From Bacillota bacterium (lineage in GTDB: Bacteria; Bacillota; Clostridia; Lachnospirales; Lachnospiraceae): a stretch of 40,162 bases of DNA. The stretch covers positions 1 to 40,162 of the forward strand of contig JAEZUM010000035.1 of the NCBI GenBank assembly GCA_023421075.1, read 5' to 3'. Shown one piece after another: positions 1-5,650 of this stretch (position 1 is its first letter; each line of letters begins with the position of its first letter). Under the pieces are notes generated by a model that saw nothing but the letters and a program-made list of their open reading frames with translations, was not told where the DNA came from and did not search any database. The translations under genes were made by a program, and so were the position numbers.

Positions 1-121
1 GCTTTTATGACTTAGCCACGGCTTATCAGTCTGTGCACATCAACTATTGAAAGCGCCGTGTACCGAACGGTACGCACGGTGCTGTGAGAGGACGGCGGTT
101 AGTCACCGCCTCCTACTCGAT
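1..121 (+). mobile_element. Group II intron, 3' end (domains V and VI)
   Basis: This is the terminal part of a bacterial group II intron; the rest lies left of the window. Domain V is visible at 52-83: it begins with the catalytic AGC, has a 9-bp lower stem (52-60 with 75-83, one G-U pair), a two-base CG bulge at 73-74, and a UACC/GGUA upper stem capped by GAAC. Domain VI follows at about 86-117 (GGCGGT/ACCGCC stem) with an unpaired A at 115, seven bases from the 3' end if the intron ends in AT at 121. That is the usual branch-point position. The 3' exon would start at 122. The strand is set by the order domain V, domain VI, end. The subclass cannot be assigned from this piece. Confidence 0.87.
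3..50 (+). CDS. C-terminal end of group II intron reverse transcriptase/maturase (partial)
   Basis: An open frame running in from the window edge reads FYDLATAYQSVHINY and stops with TGA at 48-50, one base before domain V. The pattern of aromatic residues followed by a short basic/polar tail resembles the C-terminus of LtrA-type intron-encoded proteins, which are encoded in domain IV just upstream of domain V. Only 15 residues are visible, so identity rests mainly on position within the intron. Most of the gene is outside the window. Confidence 0.5.
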   Translation, partial: FYDLATAYQSVHINY

Positions 122-152
122 TGATAAAGAAGAAAATATTTAAAATTCATAG

Positions 153-182
153 TTGCAATATACAACAGTTGTATGTTACAAT
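153..182 (+). promoter_or_regulatory. Promoter with embedded palindromic operator for the MarR gene
   Basis: A -35-like TTGCAA (153-158) and an extended -10 TGTTACAAT (174-182) are separated by 18 bases. Between them lies a perfect inverted repeat, ATACAAC-A-GTTGTAT, at 160-174. MarR proteins usually bind palindromes of this size and repress by occluding the promoter, so this is a good candidate for autoregulation of the gene starting at 298. The leader would be about 110 bases. Function is inferred. Confidence 0.6.
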
Positions 183-297
183 GCAAATAGAGATGAACAG
201 AATAAAAATCAAATTGTTTAAGTGAATTGTAATATAATCCTTAGCAATTACTGTGTGGCTGCAAAATATGCGAAGTACAGAAGAATGGAGGATAAGT

Positions 298-735
298 ATG
301 AGAGATCAAGGAAGTAGCACACTTCGGGAGCTAATCCGAATACTGGTAAGAAACCTAGGGGTTTTGGAGAAGAATGATGCCTCGTGCTGTGGTGTAACAA
401 TTACTCAATGTCATGCAATTGTTGAAATCGGTAGAGCTGACAATATTTCTTTAGTGGAGCTGGCTGATTTGTTGGTTGTAGACAAAAGTACAATGAGCCG
501 AACCGTGAATAATCTTGTTGAAGCAGGTTTGGCAATCAGAGAAATGGATACAGAGAACAGGAAGTATATATTAATACAATTATCAGAAGAGGGAAGAAAT
601 GTATTCAATAGAATTGAAAGTAGTATGGAAACATACTATAGAGACATCTTTCAAATTCTTCCGGAAGAAAAAAGAGACCAGGTATTGGATAGCTTAGCAC
701 TGTTAACAGAAGCAGCAAAAAGCAATAAGAATTAA
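298..735 (+). CDS. MarR family transcriptional regulator with a Cys-Cys...Cys motif
   Basis: A 145-residue winged-helix repressor of the MarR family. The recognition region is around residues 60-75 (DKSTMSRTVNNLVEAG), followed by the beta-wing (REMDTENRKYILIQLSEEG) and a C-terminal dimerisation helix. I start it at ATG 298 because GGAGG at 287-291 is ideally spaced; an upstream in-frame GTG at 253 has no comparable site. Residues C30, C31 and C38 form CCGVTITQC, a cluster that could bind a metal(loid) or sense thiol-reactive compounds; this is inference. A perfect palindrome in its own promoter (160-174) suggests autorepression. An acetyltransferase gene follows 56 bases downstream on the same strand and is a plausible target. 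Confidence 0.9.
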   Translation: MRDQGSSTLRELIRILVRNLGVLEKNDASCCGVTITQCHAIVEIGRADNISLVELADLLVVDKSTMSRTVNNLVEAGLAIREMDTENRKYILIQLSEEGRNVFNRIESSMETYYRDIFQILPEEKRDQVLDSLALLTEAAKSNKN

Positions 736-791
736 TAGGATAATATTTGTTGTTAGAACTGTTGGTTGGTTATCGATGAGGAGGGTATTAC

Positions 792-1289
792 ATGAATTTT
801 TATATCGAAAAAATGAAACAATCTGATTGGCGTCAAGTGTCAGACATCTACGAAGCTGGAATAAATACAGGAATAGCTACCTTACAAAACAATGTACCTA
901 CTTGGGAGGAGTGGAACAGTGAACATAGCGAGAATTGTCGTTATGTAGCGCGTTCGGGCGATAAGATCCTTGGATGGACGGCACTGACTCCGGTTTCAGG
1001 AAGATGTGTCTATGCAGGAGTTGCTGAAATAAGTATATACATCGAGGAAGAATGTAGGAAGCAAGGGGTGGGTACAGCACTTCTGACAGAGCTAATACGA
1101 GGATCGGAAGAAGCTGGATACTGGACCTTACAGGCATCAATCAACAAACAGAATTTACCCAGTCGTAAACTATTCATGAAGTGTAATTTTAGAGAAATTG
1201 GTTATCGAGAAAAAATAGGACAGTCGACAAACGGGGAATGGCATGATATCATTTTGGTGGAAAAAAGAAGTAAAACGGTAGGAATATAG
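792..1289 (+). CDS. GNAT N-acetyltransferase, phosphinothricin/arsinothricin (PAT/ArsN1)-like
   Basis: A 165-residue GNAT-fold enzyme expected to transfer acetyl from acetyl-CoA to an amine. The acetyl-CoA binding motif A is clear (VAEISIYIEEECRKQGVGTA, with R/Q-x-x-G-x-G/A). The N-terminal pattern (IYEAGINTGIATLQ) and the GYREKIGQ...W segment near the C-terminus match the PAT/YncA/ArsN1 branch, whose known substrates include phosphinothricin, methionine sulfoximine and arsinothricin. The substrate here cannot be read from sequence. A strong GAGGAGGG site precedes the ATG. It lies 56 bases after the MarR gene and probably shares its transcript. The Cys-bearing MarR next to an ArsN1-like enzyme makes an arsenical or antimetabolite role worth considering. 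Confidence 0.85.
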   Translation: MNFYIEKMKQSDWRQVSDIYEAGINTGIATLQNNVPTWEEWNSEHSENCRYVARSGDKILGWTALTPVSGRCVYAGVAEISIYIEEECRKQGVGTALLTELIRGSEEAGYWTLQASINKQNLPSRKLFMKCNFREIGYREKIGQSTNGEWHDIILVEKRSKTVGI

Positions 1290-1376
1290 TTATCTATAAT
1301 ACAAAATAAAAAGAATGTTAAAAATACATAGGATGATTTGGTCTGACTTACAATAAAATAAAAGGAGATGTTTAAA

Positions 1377-1529
1377 ATGATTATTTTGGTTATATTCACT
1401 ATTTTACTTATTCTGATATCTGCAGTTCCAAAGGTGGATAACTCGTATCATGAATATTGCAGATTAGAGTGTTGGAGCCTACGAAATCCGCACCTTAAAG
1501 CAAACTGTGCATGCTTAAGCAAACAATAG
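1377..1529 (+). CDS. Small Cys-containing membrane protein, unrecognised
   Basis: A 50-codon reading frame with ATG at 1377 and TAG at 1527-1529, preceded by AAAGGAG (1361-1367, spacing 9). Residues 2-18 are almost entirely hydrophobic (IILVIFTILLILISAV), a likely membrane segment or uncleaved signal. The remaining 32 residues are polar with four cysteines at 28, 32, 44 and 46 (C-x3-C...C-x-C). I do not recognise the family. It follows the MarR/acetyltransferase pair by 87 bases on the same strand and converges with tspO. The good ribosome site, hydrophobic N-terminus and paired cysteines argue for a real gene, but length alone gives little support. Confidence 0.5.
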   Translation: MIILVIFTILLILISAVPKVDNSYHEYCRLECWSLRNPHLKANCACLSKQ

Positions 1530-1540
1530 ATGTTTGGCCA

Positions 1541-2014
1541 CTAATTCAGTACATAGACTCCGGTATTTAAGTAGAATGCAAATAAAAGCCACAAATAATA
1601 GGGTATTAAGAGCCATGCAGAAAGTCGATTCAAATAATAAAAGAACATAATAGTCAAAGTAACCAATAAAAGTAAAAGCGCTAATACAACGACCGCTAAA
1701 CCATATTCTTGAAAACGGAAGAATATAATACTCCAGCTAAAGTTAATCAGAAGCTGTATAGAATAGGTAACTAGAGCTTTTCTTTTGTCTGATGGATCTG
1801 CCATGGATATAAAGACAAGATATGCAGCAACACCCATAAGTATGTAAAGTATAGGCCATACCACACCAAAGATCCAGCCCGGTGGTGAAAATGGTGGAAG
1901 CGTTAATGATGTGTAGACCGTACTTGCGTTTCCCGATAGGATACTTGATATAAATCCAGTTAATAAGGTTATACCAGCGCTTATGAATACACCTGTTATA
2001 TTGATTTTTTTCAT
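1541..2014 (-). CDS. tspO: TspO/MBR family tryptophan-rich sensory protein
   Basis: A 157-residue integral membrane protein of the TspO (translocator/peripheral benzodiazepine receptor) family with five predicted transmembrane helices. Family signatures are present: PPFSPPGWIFGVVWPILY after helix 1, the NFSWSIIFF segment in helix 3, and LIPYYLWLLFAFYLN in helix 5. Family members bind porphyrins and, in some bacteria, influence tetrapyrrole and stress responses; the role in an anaerobe is uncertain. CACGGAG lies upstream of the ATG. The gene runs opposite to the small ORF at 1377 and their ends are only 11 bases apart, with no obvious terminator between them. It looks like a single-gene unit. 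Confidence 0.92.
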   Translation of the reverse strand: MKKINITGVFISAGITLLTGFISSILSGNASTVYTSLTLPPFSPPGWIFGVVWPILYILMGVAAYLVFISMADPSDKRKALVTYSIQLLINFSWSIIFFRFQEYGLAVVVLALLLLLVTLTIMFFYYLNRLSAWLLIPYYLWLLFAFYLNTGVYVLN

Positions 2015-2453
2015 TGTTTTAATTCTCCGTGAGATTTAGTATAACTTATGCAAGTATCCTTAAAATATGAGTTTGACAGATACAAATGTTACTGGTTATC
2101 AGCGTATTTATTAGATATGGTAATACATGAAAATTACATGCAGTAGATATAGCTGCAGATTTGATTAGGGACAAATATGGCAAAGATAAGATTATGAGAG
2201 ATGTTTTTCTGTAGTCAGGTATTAAGATATGGCCGGCGGAATATCTGACGAAAAGAATATTCACAGTACAACAGACAGATTAGAGGATTTTATAATACTA
2301 TCTATTCGATAAACTTAGGTTTTGCGAATAGTATGACATACAGGAAAACACTCTCTCTTTTCAAAACATACCTGTCGAGGGACGCAAATCTGGTAATATA
2401 AAAGGTTACATGTCGATATTTATTGTTCTGTTATAATGAACTCTTATACATGA
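2015..2453. other. Intergenic region, possible decayed coding remnant
   Basis: No intact gene is visible here. On the plus strand, 2131-2214 reads AVDIAADLIRDKYGKDKIMR before a stop. This resembles the C-terminal tail of Y-family (DinB/UvrX-type) DNA polymerases, but upstream and downstream frames are broken, so at best it is a relic. A weak inverted repeat CTATTCG/CGAATAG (2302-2308 and 2325-2331) lies further right; its 16-base loop and lack of a T-tract argue against a terminator. A 72-codon minus frame at 2046-2264 has no ribosome site or recognisable content. Confidence 0.3.
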
Positions 2454-3176
2454 TTAAATATTATTTTTTCTAAATATTATAGCATCGCCTTTTAATATTC
2501 CTCCTTGAGAATTCAGAGCATATTCAATCAAGTTTTTTGCTGCTTCTCGTTTTTCAGGTATTGAATATATAGAGCTTAATAGTGTTTCAATATATTTATA
2601 ACAGTCAAAACATTGTAATTTTAAATAATTAATCATTTTCTTTCTTGTTTGATTCCACAAATTATTATTTTCGATTAGAATTGGTAACGCGTTTGTAATT
2701 AGCAATGAAGTTATATAATTAAATGTAATATCATCTTCAACATCCAATAAATCTTTATATATTTCAGTTAAGTCTGACCGTTTCTTAGTTCGATATCCTT
2801 CATTTTCCCACTGGGGATTTATGGGTGGACTATTCGCTAGAATTTTTCTCGCATCATAAATTAATTGTTCGGTTACGGAAGCTTTATCAAACAAGACAAT
2901 TCCGTTCGCTAACGCAAAAAGCATGGGTATTTCTCTTTTTTCAATAAAATTCTGCAGAAACTTTATATGCATTTCAACGAACTCTAAAGTAATACCATAT
3001 CTTACGGTATGTCTTTTTTGAAGATAATCTTCATTAATTATTGCCAAAAGGTCTATATCGCTATTAGCGCTTTCCTCATTTCTAGATACTGAACCGTATA
3101 ATATTAATGCCAAAACATTATTATCATGATATAATTCTTGAGTTATTTCTTCTACTAATTCCTTATGACTTATCAT
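2454..3176 (-). CDS. Nucleotidyltransferase domain protein (MNT/ANT-like)
   Basis: A 240-residue protein with an N-terminal polymerase-beta-like nucleotidyltransferase fold: LILYGSVSRNEES holds the GS motif (residues 28-29) and SDIDLLAI holds the metal-binding D40-x-D42. The rest is helical, as in aminoglycoside/lincosamide nucleotidyltransferases and stand-alone MNT proteins. Such enzymes transfer NMP to a small molecule or protein; the target here is unknown. I use ATG 3176, preceded by GGGGTGG, rather than an upstream in-frame TTG at 3218. It follows the nucleoside phosphorylase gene by 45 bases on the same strand and is probably co-transcribed with it. The DNA is much more AT-rich than the core genes (16 G/C in 60 bases at 2641-2700), suggesting recent acquisition. 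Confidence 0.82.
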   Translation of the reverse strand: MISHKELVEEITQELYHDNNVLALILYGSVSRNEESANSDIDLLAIINEDYLQKRHTVRYGITLEFVEMHIKFLQNFIEKREIPMLFALANGIVLFDKASVTEQLIYDARKILANSPPINPQWENEGYRTKKRSDLTEIYKDLLDVEDDITFNYITSLLITNALPILIENNNLWNQTRKKMINYLKLQCFDCYKYIETLLSSIYSIPEKREAAKNLIEYALNSQGGILKGDAIIFRKNNI

Positions 3177-3221
3177 CCTACCACCCCATACATAAAATGA
3201 TTTATTAAAATAGTTCAACTT

Positions 3222-4001
3222 TTAAATATGATGAATATTGATTGCAGACTCTAATGATAGATAAAAAAGTTTCTCACGAGCCGTCAGATTTGTAAACCAA
3301 TTCCTATCGTTATAGTTTGATAAATCAAAAAGTATATCGCCGCTGTATAGCAATTGTGCAAATTTTATTCCTCTAAATTGTGCAACTGCCGCCATCGTAG
3401 CGCACTCCATCTCAACTACTTGACAGCCCTCTTCTCTCCGATATTTTATCATATCTGGGGTTTCTCTGAACAAAGCATCAGTGGTCCATGTTTTACATTC
3501 AAGATAAGGTACATCGTTGTCGTTCAATGTCTTCTTAATTATAGAAATCATTTCTACATTCAAATCTATATCACGTGATGGAGGTAAATAATGATATGAT
3601 GCACCTTCATCACGTAAAGCTTTCACAGGAATAATAACATCGCCAGCAGGAATGTCTACTAAAACTCCACAACCACCGCAAGCAACAATATTTTTTACAC
3701 CATAGCGGATTAAGTAATCCGTCATCATAGCGATTGATGCTGAACCTACTACTGCTTGCATGATACATAATTCAATACCTTTATAATCCAATACATATAT
3801 TGGGAAGTTAGCCATTTCAGACCTGTAATTATGTCTGATTTCGGATTTATGTTTTGTAACGAAATCCTCTAAAACTTCACGAAAAAATGTTATTACACAA
3901 ATCTCTGGTAACAATGCTTTACCATTTCTATTTGGTATTATAACTCCATCCTTTTCGTCATCATATTCCAGAATTGGAAATGCATTTTTGTAAATAGTCA
4001 A
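3222..4001 (-). CDS. Nucleoside phosphorylase family protein (PNP/UDP phosphorylase fold)
   Basis: About 259 residues of the PNP_UDP_1 fold, whose members cleave nucleosides with phosphate to base plus ribose-1-phosphate. Visible family features are the phosphate/ribose-site segment VVGSASIAMMTDYLIRYGVK, the glycine-rich ACGGCGVLVDIPAGDVIIP, and VVEMECATMAAVAQFRG, which carries the Glu contacting ribose, followed by YSGD, a likely position for the base-site Asp. The start is uncertain: no early ATG exists. I prefer TTG 4001 (preceded by AAAAGGTGA) to TTG 4040, which lacks a ribosome site. A promoter lies at 4067-4095. It is the first gene of a two-gene unit with the nucleotidyltransferase; both are unusually AT-rich. 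Substrate is unknown. Confidence 0.82.
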   Translation of the reverse strand: MTIYKNAFPILEYDDEKDGVIIPNRNGKALLPEICVITFFREVLEDFVTKHKSEIRHNYRSEMANFPIYVLDYKGIELCIMQAVVGSASIAMMTDYLIRYGVKNIVACGGCGVLVDIPAGDVIIPVKALRDEGASYHYLPPSRDIDLNVEMISIIKKTLNDNDVPYLECKTWTTDALFRETPDMIKYRREEGCQVVEMECATMAAVAQFRGIKFAQLLYSGDILFDLSNYNDRNWFTNLTAREKLFYLSLESAINIHHI

Positions 4002-4066
4002 ACAATCACCTTTTCTTAAAGAATATTTTATGCTTATCAAAACAACTGAAAATTAACATATAAAGG

Positions 4067-4095
4067 AGTATACCGTATATTTACAGTTGTGTAAA
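4067..4095 (-). promoter_or_regulatory. Sigma-A-type promoter for the phosphorylase/nucleotidyltransferase pair
   Basis: Reading the minus strand, TTTACA (4095-4090) and TATACT (4072-4067) are separated by exactly 17 bases, each hexamer matching consensus at five of six positions. Transcription would start near 4060, 20-60 bases before the candidate TTG starts. Confidence 0.65.
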
Positions 4096-4193
4096 GGTTT
4101 CTTGCATATTTCTGGAAAACTCATTTACTACTATTTTGTATACTTCAAAAAAATCATCTCTACTAACGATATGGTACACTAAAATCGATACGT

Positions 4194-4892
4194 TTACTTT
4201 AATTGATAGATCTCAAATTTTCTTTTACCGATCATTTGCTTCTCAAGTCTCTTAAATATTTCTGTCTGTATCTTTTGTTTTTTATCCATACAGACACAAA
4301 GAATTGTTTCCCGACTACAGATCTTGGCTATGGAATCCATCATTTGATTGATACCTCCGTTACCGGCATCCCATTCTACCAGATTACCATATGGAACATC
4401 CGTAATAATGATATCAGGAACGAAGGACAGGTCACATAGCTCAAAGGCATTTTGCAGGAATACTCTGGCTGTGATCGTACTATTTAATAGCTTTTCGATA
4501 CGTTCGACACTTTGTAGTGCGTCCAGATGGGAGGCTTTGCCATATGCATTATATAGAGCCTCGAGTTCGCTTTTACGTCTTTGAAGCCCGGACTCCGTCA
4601 AAAGCCCAAGATTATCTTCTGCTAATTTTATGCTTTTGGAATCAATATCACTTCCGTACAGCCTAGCTATGGTACTGTTCTTCAGCAGTCCTAATATGGT
4701 CAGCATATAAGCTCCGCCACAACAACAATCATATAGTGTGATATCCGTTTTTTTGATCGAATACTGCAAGCAGCGCTCATATAGTTCCAGAGTAAGTCTT
4801 ACCGGAAAGGTAGGCTCACCACCCATATGATATAATACTCTTCCACTTGCGAAGTCTTCATAATTATCATTTTGCGTATACTTATATTCCAT
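4194..4892 (-). CDS. AviRa-like 23S rRNA (guanine) methyltransferase
   Basis: A 232-residue Rossmann-fold methyltransferase resembling AviRa, the avilamycin-resistance enzyme of Streptomyces that methylates G2535 of 23S rRNA. Matching features are the N-terminal FASGRVLYHMGGEPTFPVRL, the S-adenosylmethionine motif LYDCCCGGAYMLTILGLL, the acidic loop YGSDIDSKSIKLAEDNLGLL, and the catalytic-site-like ITDVPYGNLVEW (variant of D-P-P-Y). I choose ATG 4892; a TTG four codons upstream is the alternative. The BlaI-like repressor gene lies 47 bases upstream on the same strand, but a terminator stem-loop lies between. A role in ribosome-targeting antibiotic resistance is inferred from the family; the target base is not known. 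Confidence 0.75.
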   Translation of the reverse strand: MEYKYTQNDNYEDFASGRVLYHMGGEPTFPVRLTLELYERCLQYSIKKTDITLYDCCCGGAYMLTILGLLKNSTIARLYGSDIDSKSIKLAEDNLGLLTESGLQRRKSELEALYNAYGKASHLDALQSVERIEKLLNSTITARVFLQNAFELCDLSFVPDIIITDVPYGNLVEWDAGNGGINQMMDSIAKICSRETILCVCMDKKQKIQTEIFKRLEKQMIGKRKFEIYQLK

Positions 4893-4923
4893 GATGATAT
4901 TCAACCTTTTCGTATTTTAGTAT

Positions 4924-4953
4924 AAAAAAACAGAGATTATTAAAACCTCTGTT
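4924..4953 (-). terminator. Intrinsic terminator at the end of the blaI-like gene
   Basis: On the minus strand AACAGAG (4953-4947) pairs with CTCTGTT (4935-4929), followed directly by a run of T. The left arm overlaps the last codons of the repressor gene. It should stop most transcription before the methyltransferase gene, or act as a partial terminator if the two are co-transcribed. Confidence 0.75.
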
Positions 4954-5314
4954 CACCTATTATTCTTTGAAGCTCTAGGACCTCTGCCTTTGACAGGTCC
5001 TGATTTTTCAGATATTCTGTTAAGAATGTACTTAATGATCCGTTGTATAACTTGTTCAGTAATACTTTAGTCTCGATTGTCTGTACCGTACGTTTTGATA
5101 TTGCTGCTCTGCATAAGAACCCAGGGTCCTCGCGCTTTACTGCACCTTTTTCAATCAAACGATTAATTACTGTATAGGTGGTATTTTTCTCCCAACCGAT
5201 ATATTCCTTGATGATCTTGGAAATATCCTTGGCTGCTAAGGACTTATTCGACCATAACAGCTCCATAATATTGAGTTCTCCTTCGTGAAGACGTATTTCT
5301 GGCAAAGATGACAT
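4940..5314 (-). CDS. BlaI/MecI/CopY family transcriptional repressor
   Basis: A 124-residue winged-helix repressor. The N-terminal half carries the BlaI/MecI pattern: ELNIMELLWSNKSLAAKDIS, then GWEKNTTYTVINRLIEKGAV with the recognition helix, then the wing (REDPGFLCRAAISKR). The C-terminal half is the dimerisation region. In the best known systems such repressors are cleaved after a BlaR1/MecR1 sensor protease responds to beta-lactam; no such sensor is next to it here, so its inducer is unknown. AGAGGGGTG lies upstream of the ATG. A perfect match to the BlaI core operator (TACAnnTGTA) lies 36 bases upstream of the start, with two further TACN4GTA sites beyond, indicating autoregulation and possibly control of other genes. 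Confidence 0.9.
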   Translation of the reverse strand: MSSLPEIRLHEGELNIMELLWSNKSLAAKDISKIIKEYIGWEKNTTYTVINRLIEKGAVKREDPGFLCRAAISKRTVQTIETKVLLNKLYNGSLSTFLTEYLKNQDLSKAEVLELQRIIGEQRF

Positions 5315-5349
5315 GATATCCTACACCCCTCTTGGCTATAATTCTATAA

Positions 5350-5365
5350 TTCTACATTTGTAGAA
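5350..5365. promoter_or_regulatory. BlaI-type operator
   Basis: TTCTACATTTGTAGAA is a perfect 16-base palindrome and contains the TACAnnTGTA core known for BlaI/MecI binding sites. It lies just upstream of the repressor gene, where it would block transcription of that gene. Confidence 0.8.
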
Positions 5366-5367
5366 AT

Positions 5368-5409
5368 TAAAATACAGCATATGCTTCTCCATTCATCTGC
5401 TGTATTTTA
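5368..5409 (-). terminator. 12-bp stem-loop ahead of the blaI-like gene (terminator or leader element)
   Basis: TAAAATACAGCA (5368-5379) and TGCTGTATTTTA (5398-5409) are perfect inverted repeats around an 18-base loop. On the minus strand the stem is followed by TTTC and the BlaI operator. It could terminate transcripts from the ATPase gene at 5651-6940 or attenuate the repressor transcript. The loop side contains a competing palindrome, AGCATATGCT. Confidence 0.5.
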
Positions 5410-5467
5410 TAGTCTAGTTGATAATCCATTATATATCCAATAAATTACTTATTTATATATTTGCAAA

Positions 5468-5486
5468 ATATAGAAATGTTCTATAT
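5468..5486. promoter_or_regulatory. 19-base palindrome, candidate operator
   Basis: ATATAGAA-ATG-TTCTATAT is a perfect inverted repeat with a three-base centre, lying in the gap between the blaI-like gene and the ATPase gene. The binding protein is unknown and the sequence differs from the BlaI core. Confidence 0.4.
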
Positions 5487-5505
5487 TGACGTATTTTAAG
5501 GGACT

Positions 5506-5515
5506 TACTATTGTA
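5506..5515. promoter_or_regulatory. Possible secondary BlaI-like half-symmetric site
   Basis: TACTATTGTA keeps the outer TAC/GTA arms of the BlaI operator with four bases between, but lacks the inner A/T of TACAnnTGTA. Its centre is 153 bases from the primary operator. Confidence 0.3.
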
Positions 5516-5547
5516 GAATACAAATTTGTCTTTTGAGGCGATAACAA

Positions 5548-5559
5548 CTACACGCGTAG
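5548..5559. promoter_or_regulatory. Possible secondary BlaI-like half-symmetric site
   Basis: CTACACGCGTAG has CTAC/GTAG arms around four bases, like the primary operator CTACATTTGTAG. Its centre is 43 bases, about four helical turns, from the site at 5506-5515. A repressor bridging several sites is possible but unproven. Confidence 0.35.
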
Positions 5560-5650
5560 ACCGCAACTCGTATAACTATACTATAATAATAGAAAATATT
5601 TGTCAACTACTTTCTTAATAATTTCGTAAAATAATAGTTAAATAATGGTA

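Noticed and set aside
86..121. GC-rich hairpin considered as a transcription terminator
   Set aside because: Its position after a domain V structure and the bulged A identify it as intron domain VI; no T-tract follows.
2046..2264. 72-codon minus-strand frame downstream of the nucleotidyltransferase gene
   Set aside because: No ribosome site, no recognisable composition, and it covers the region where a plus-strand relic is more likely.
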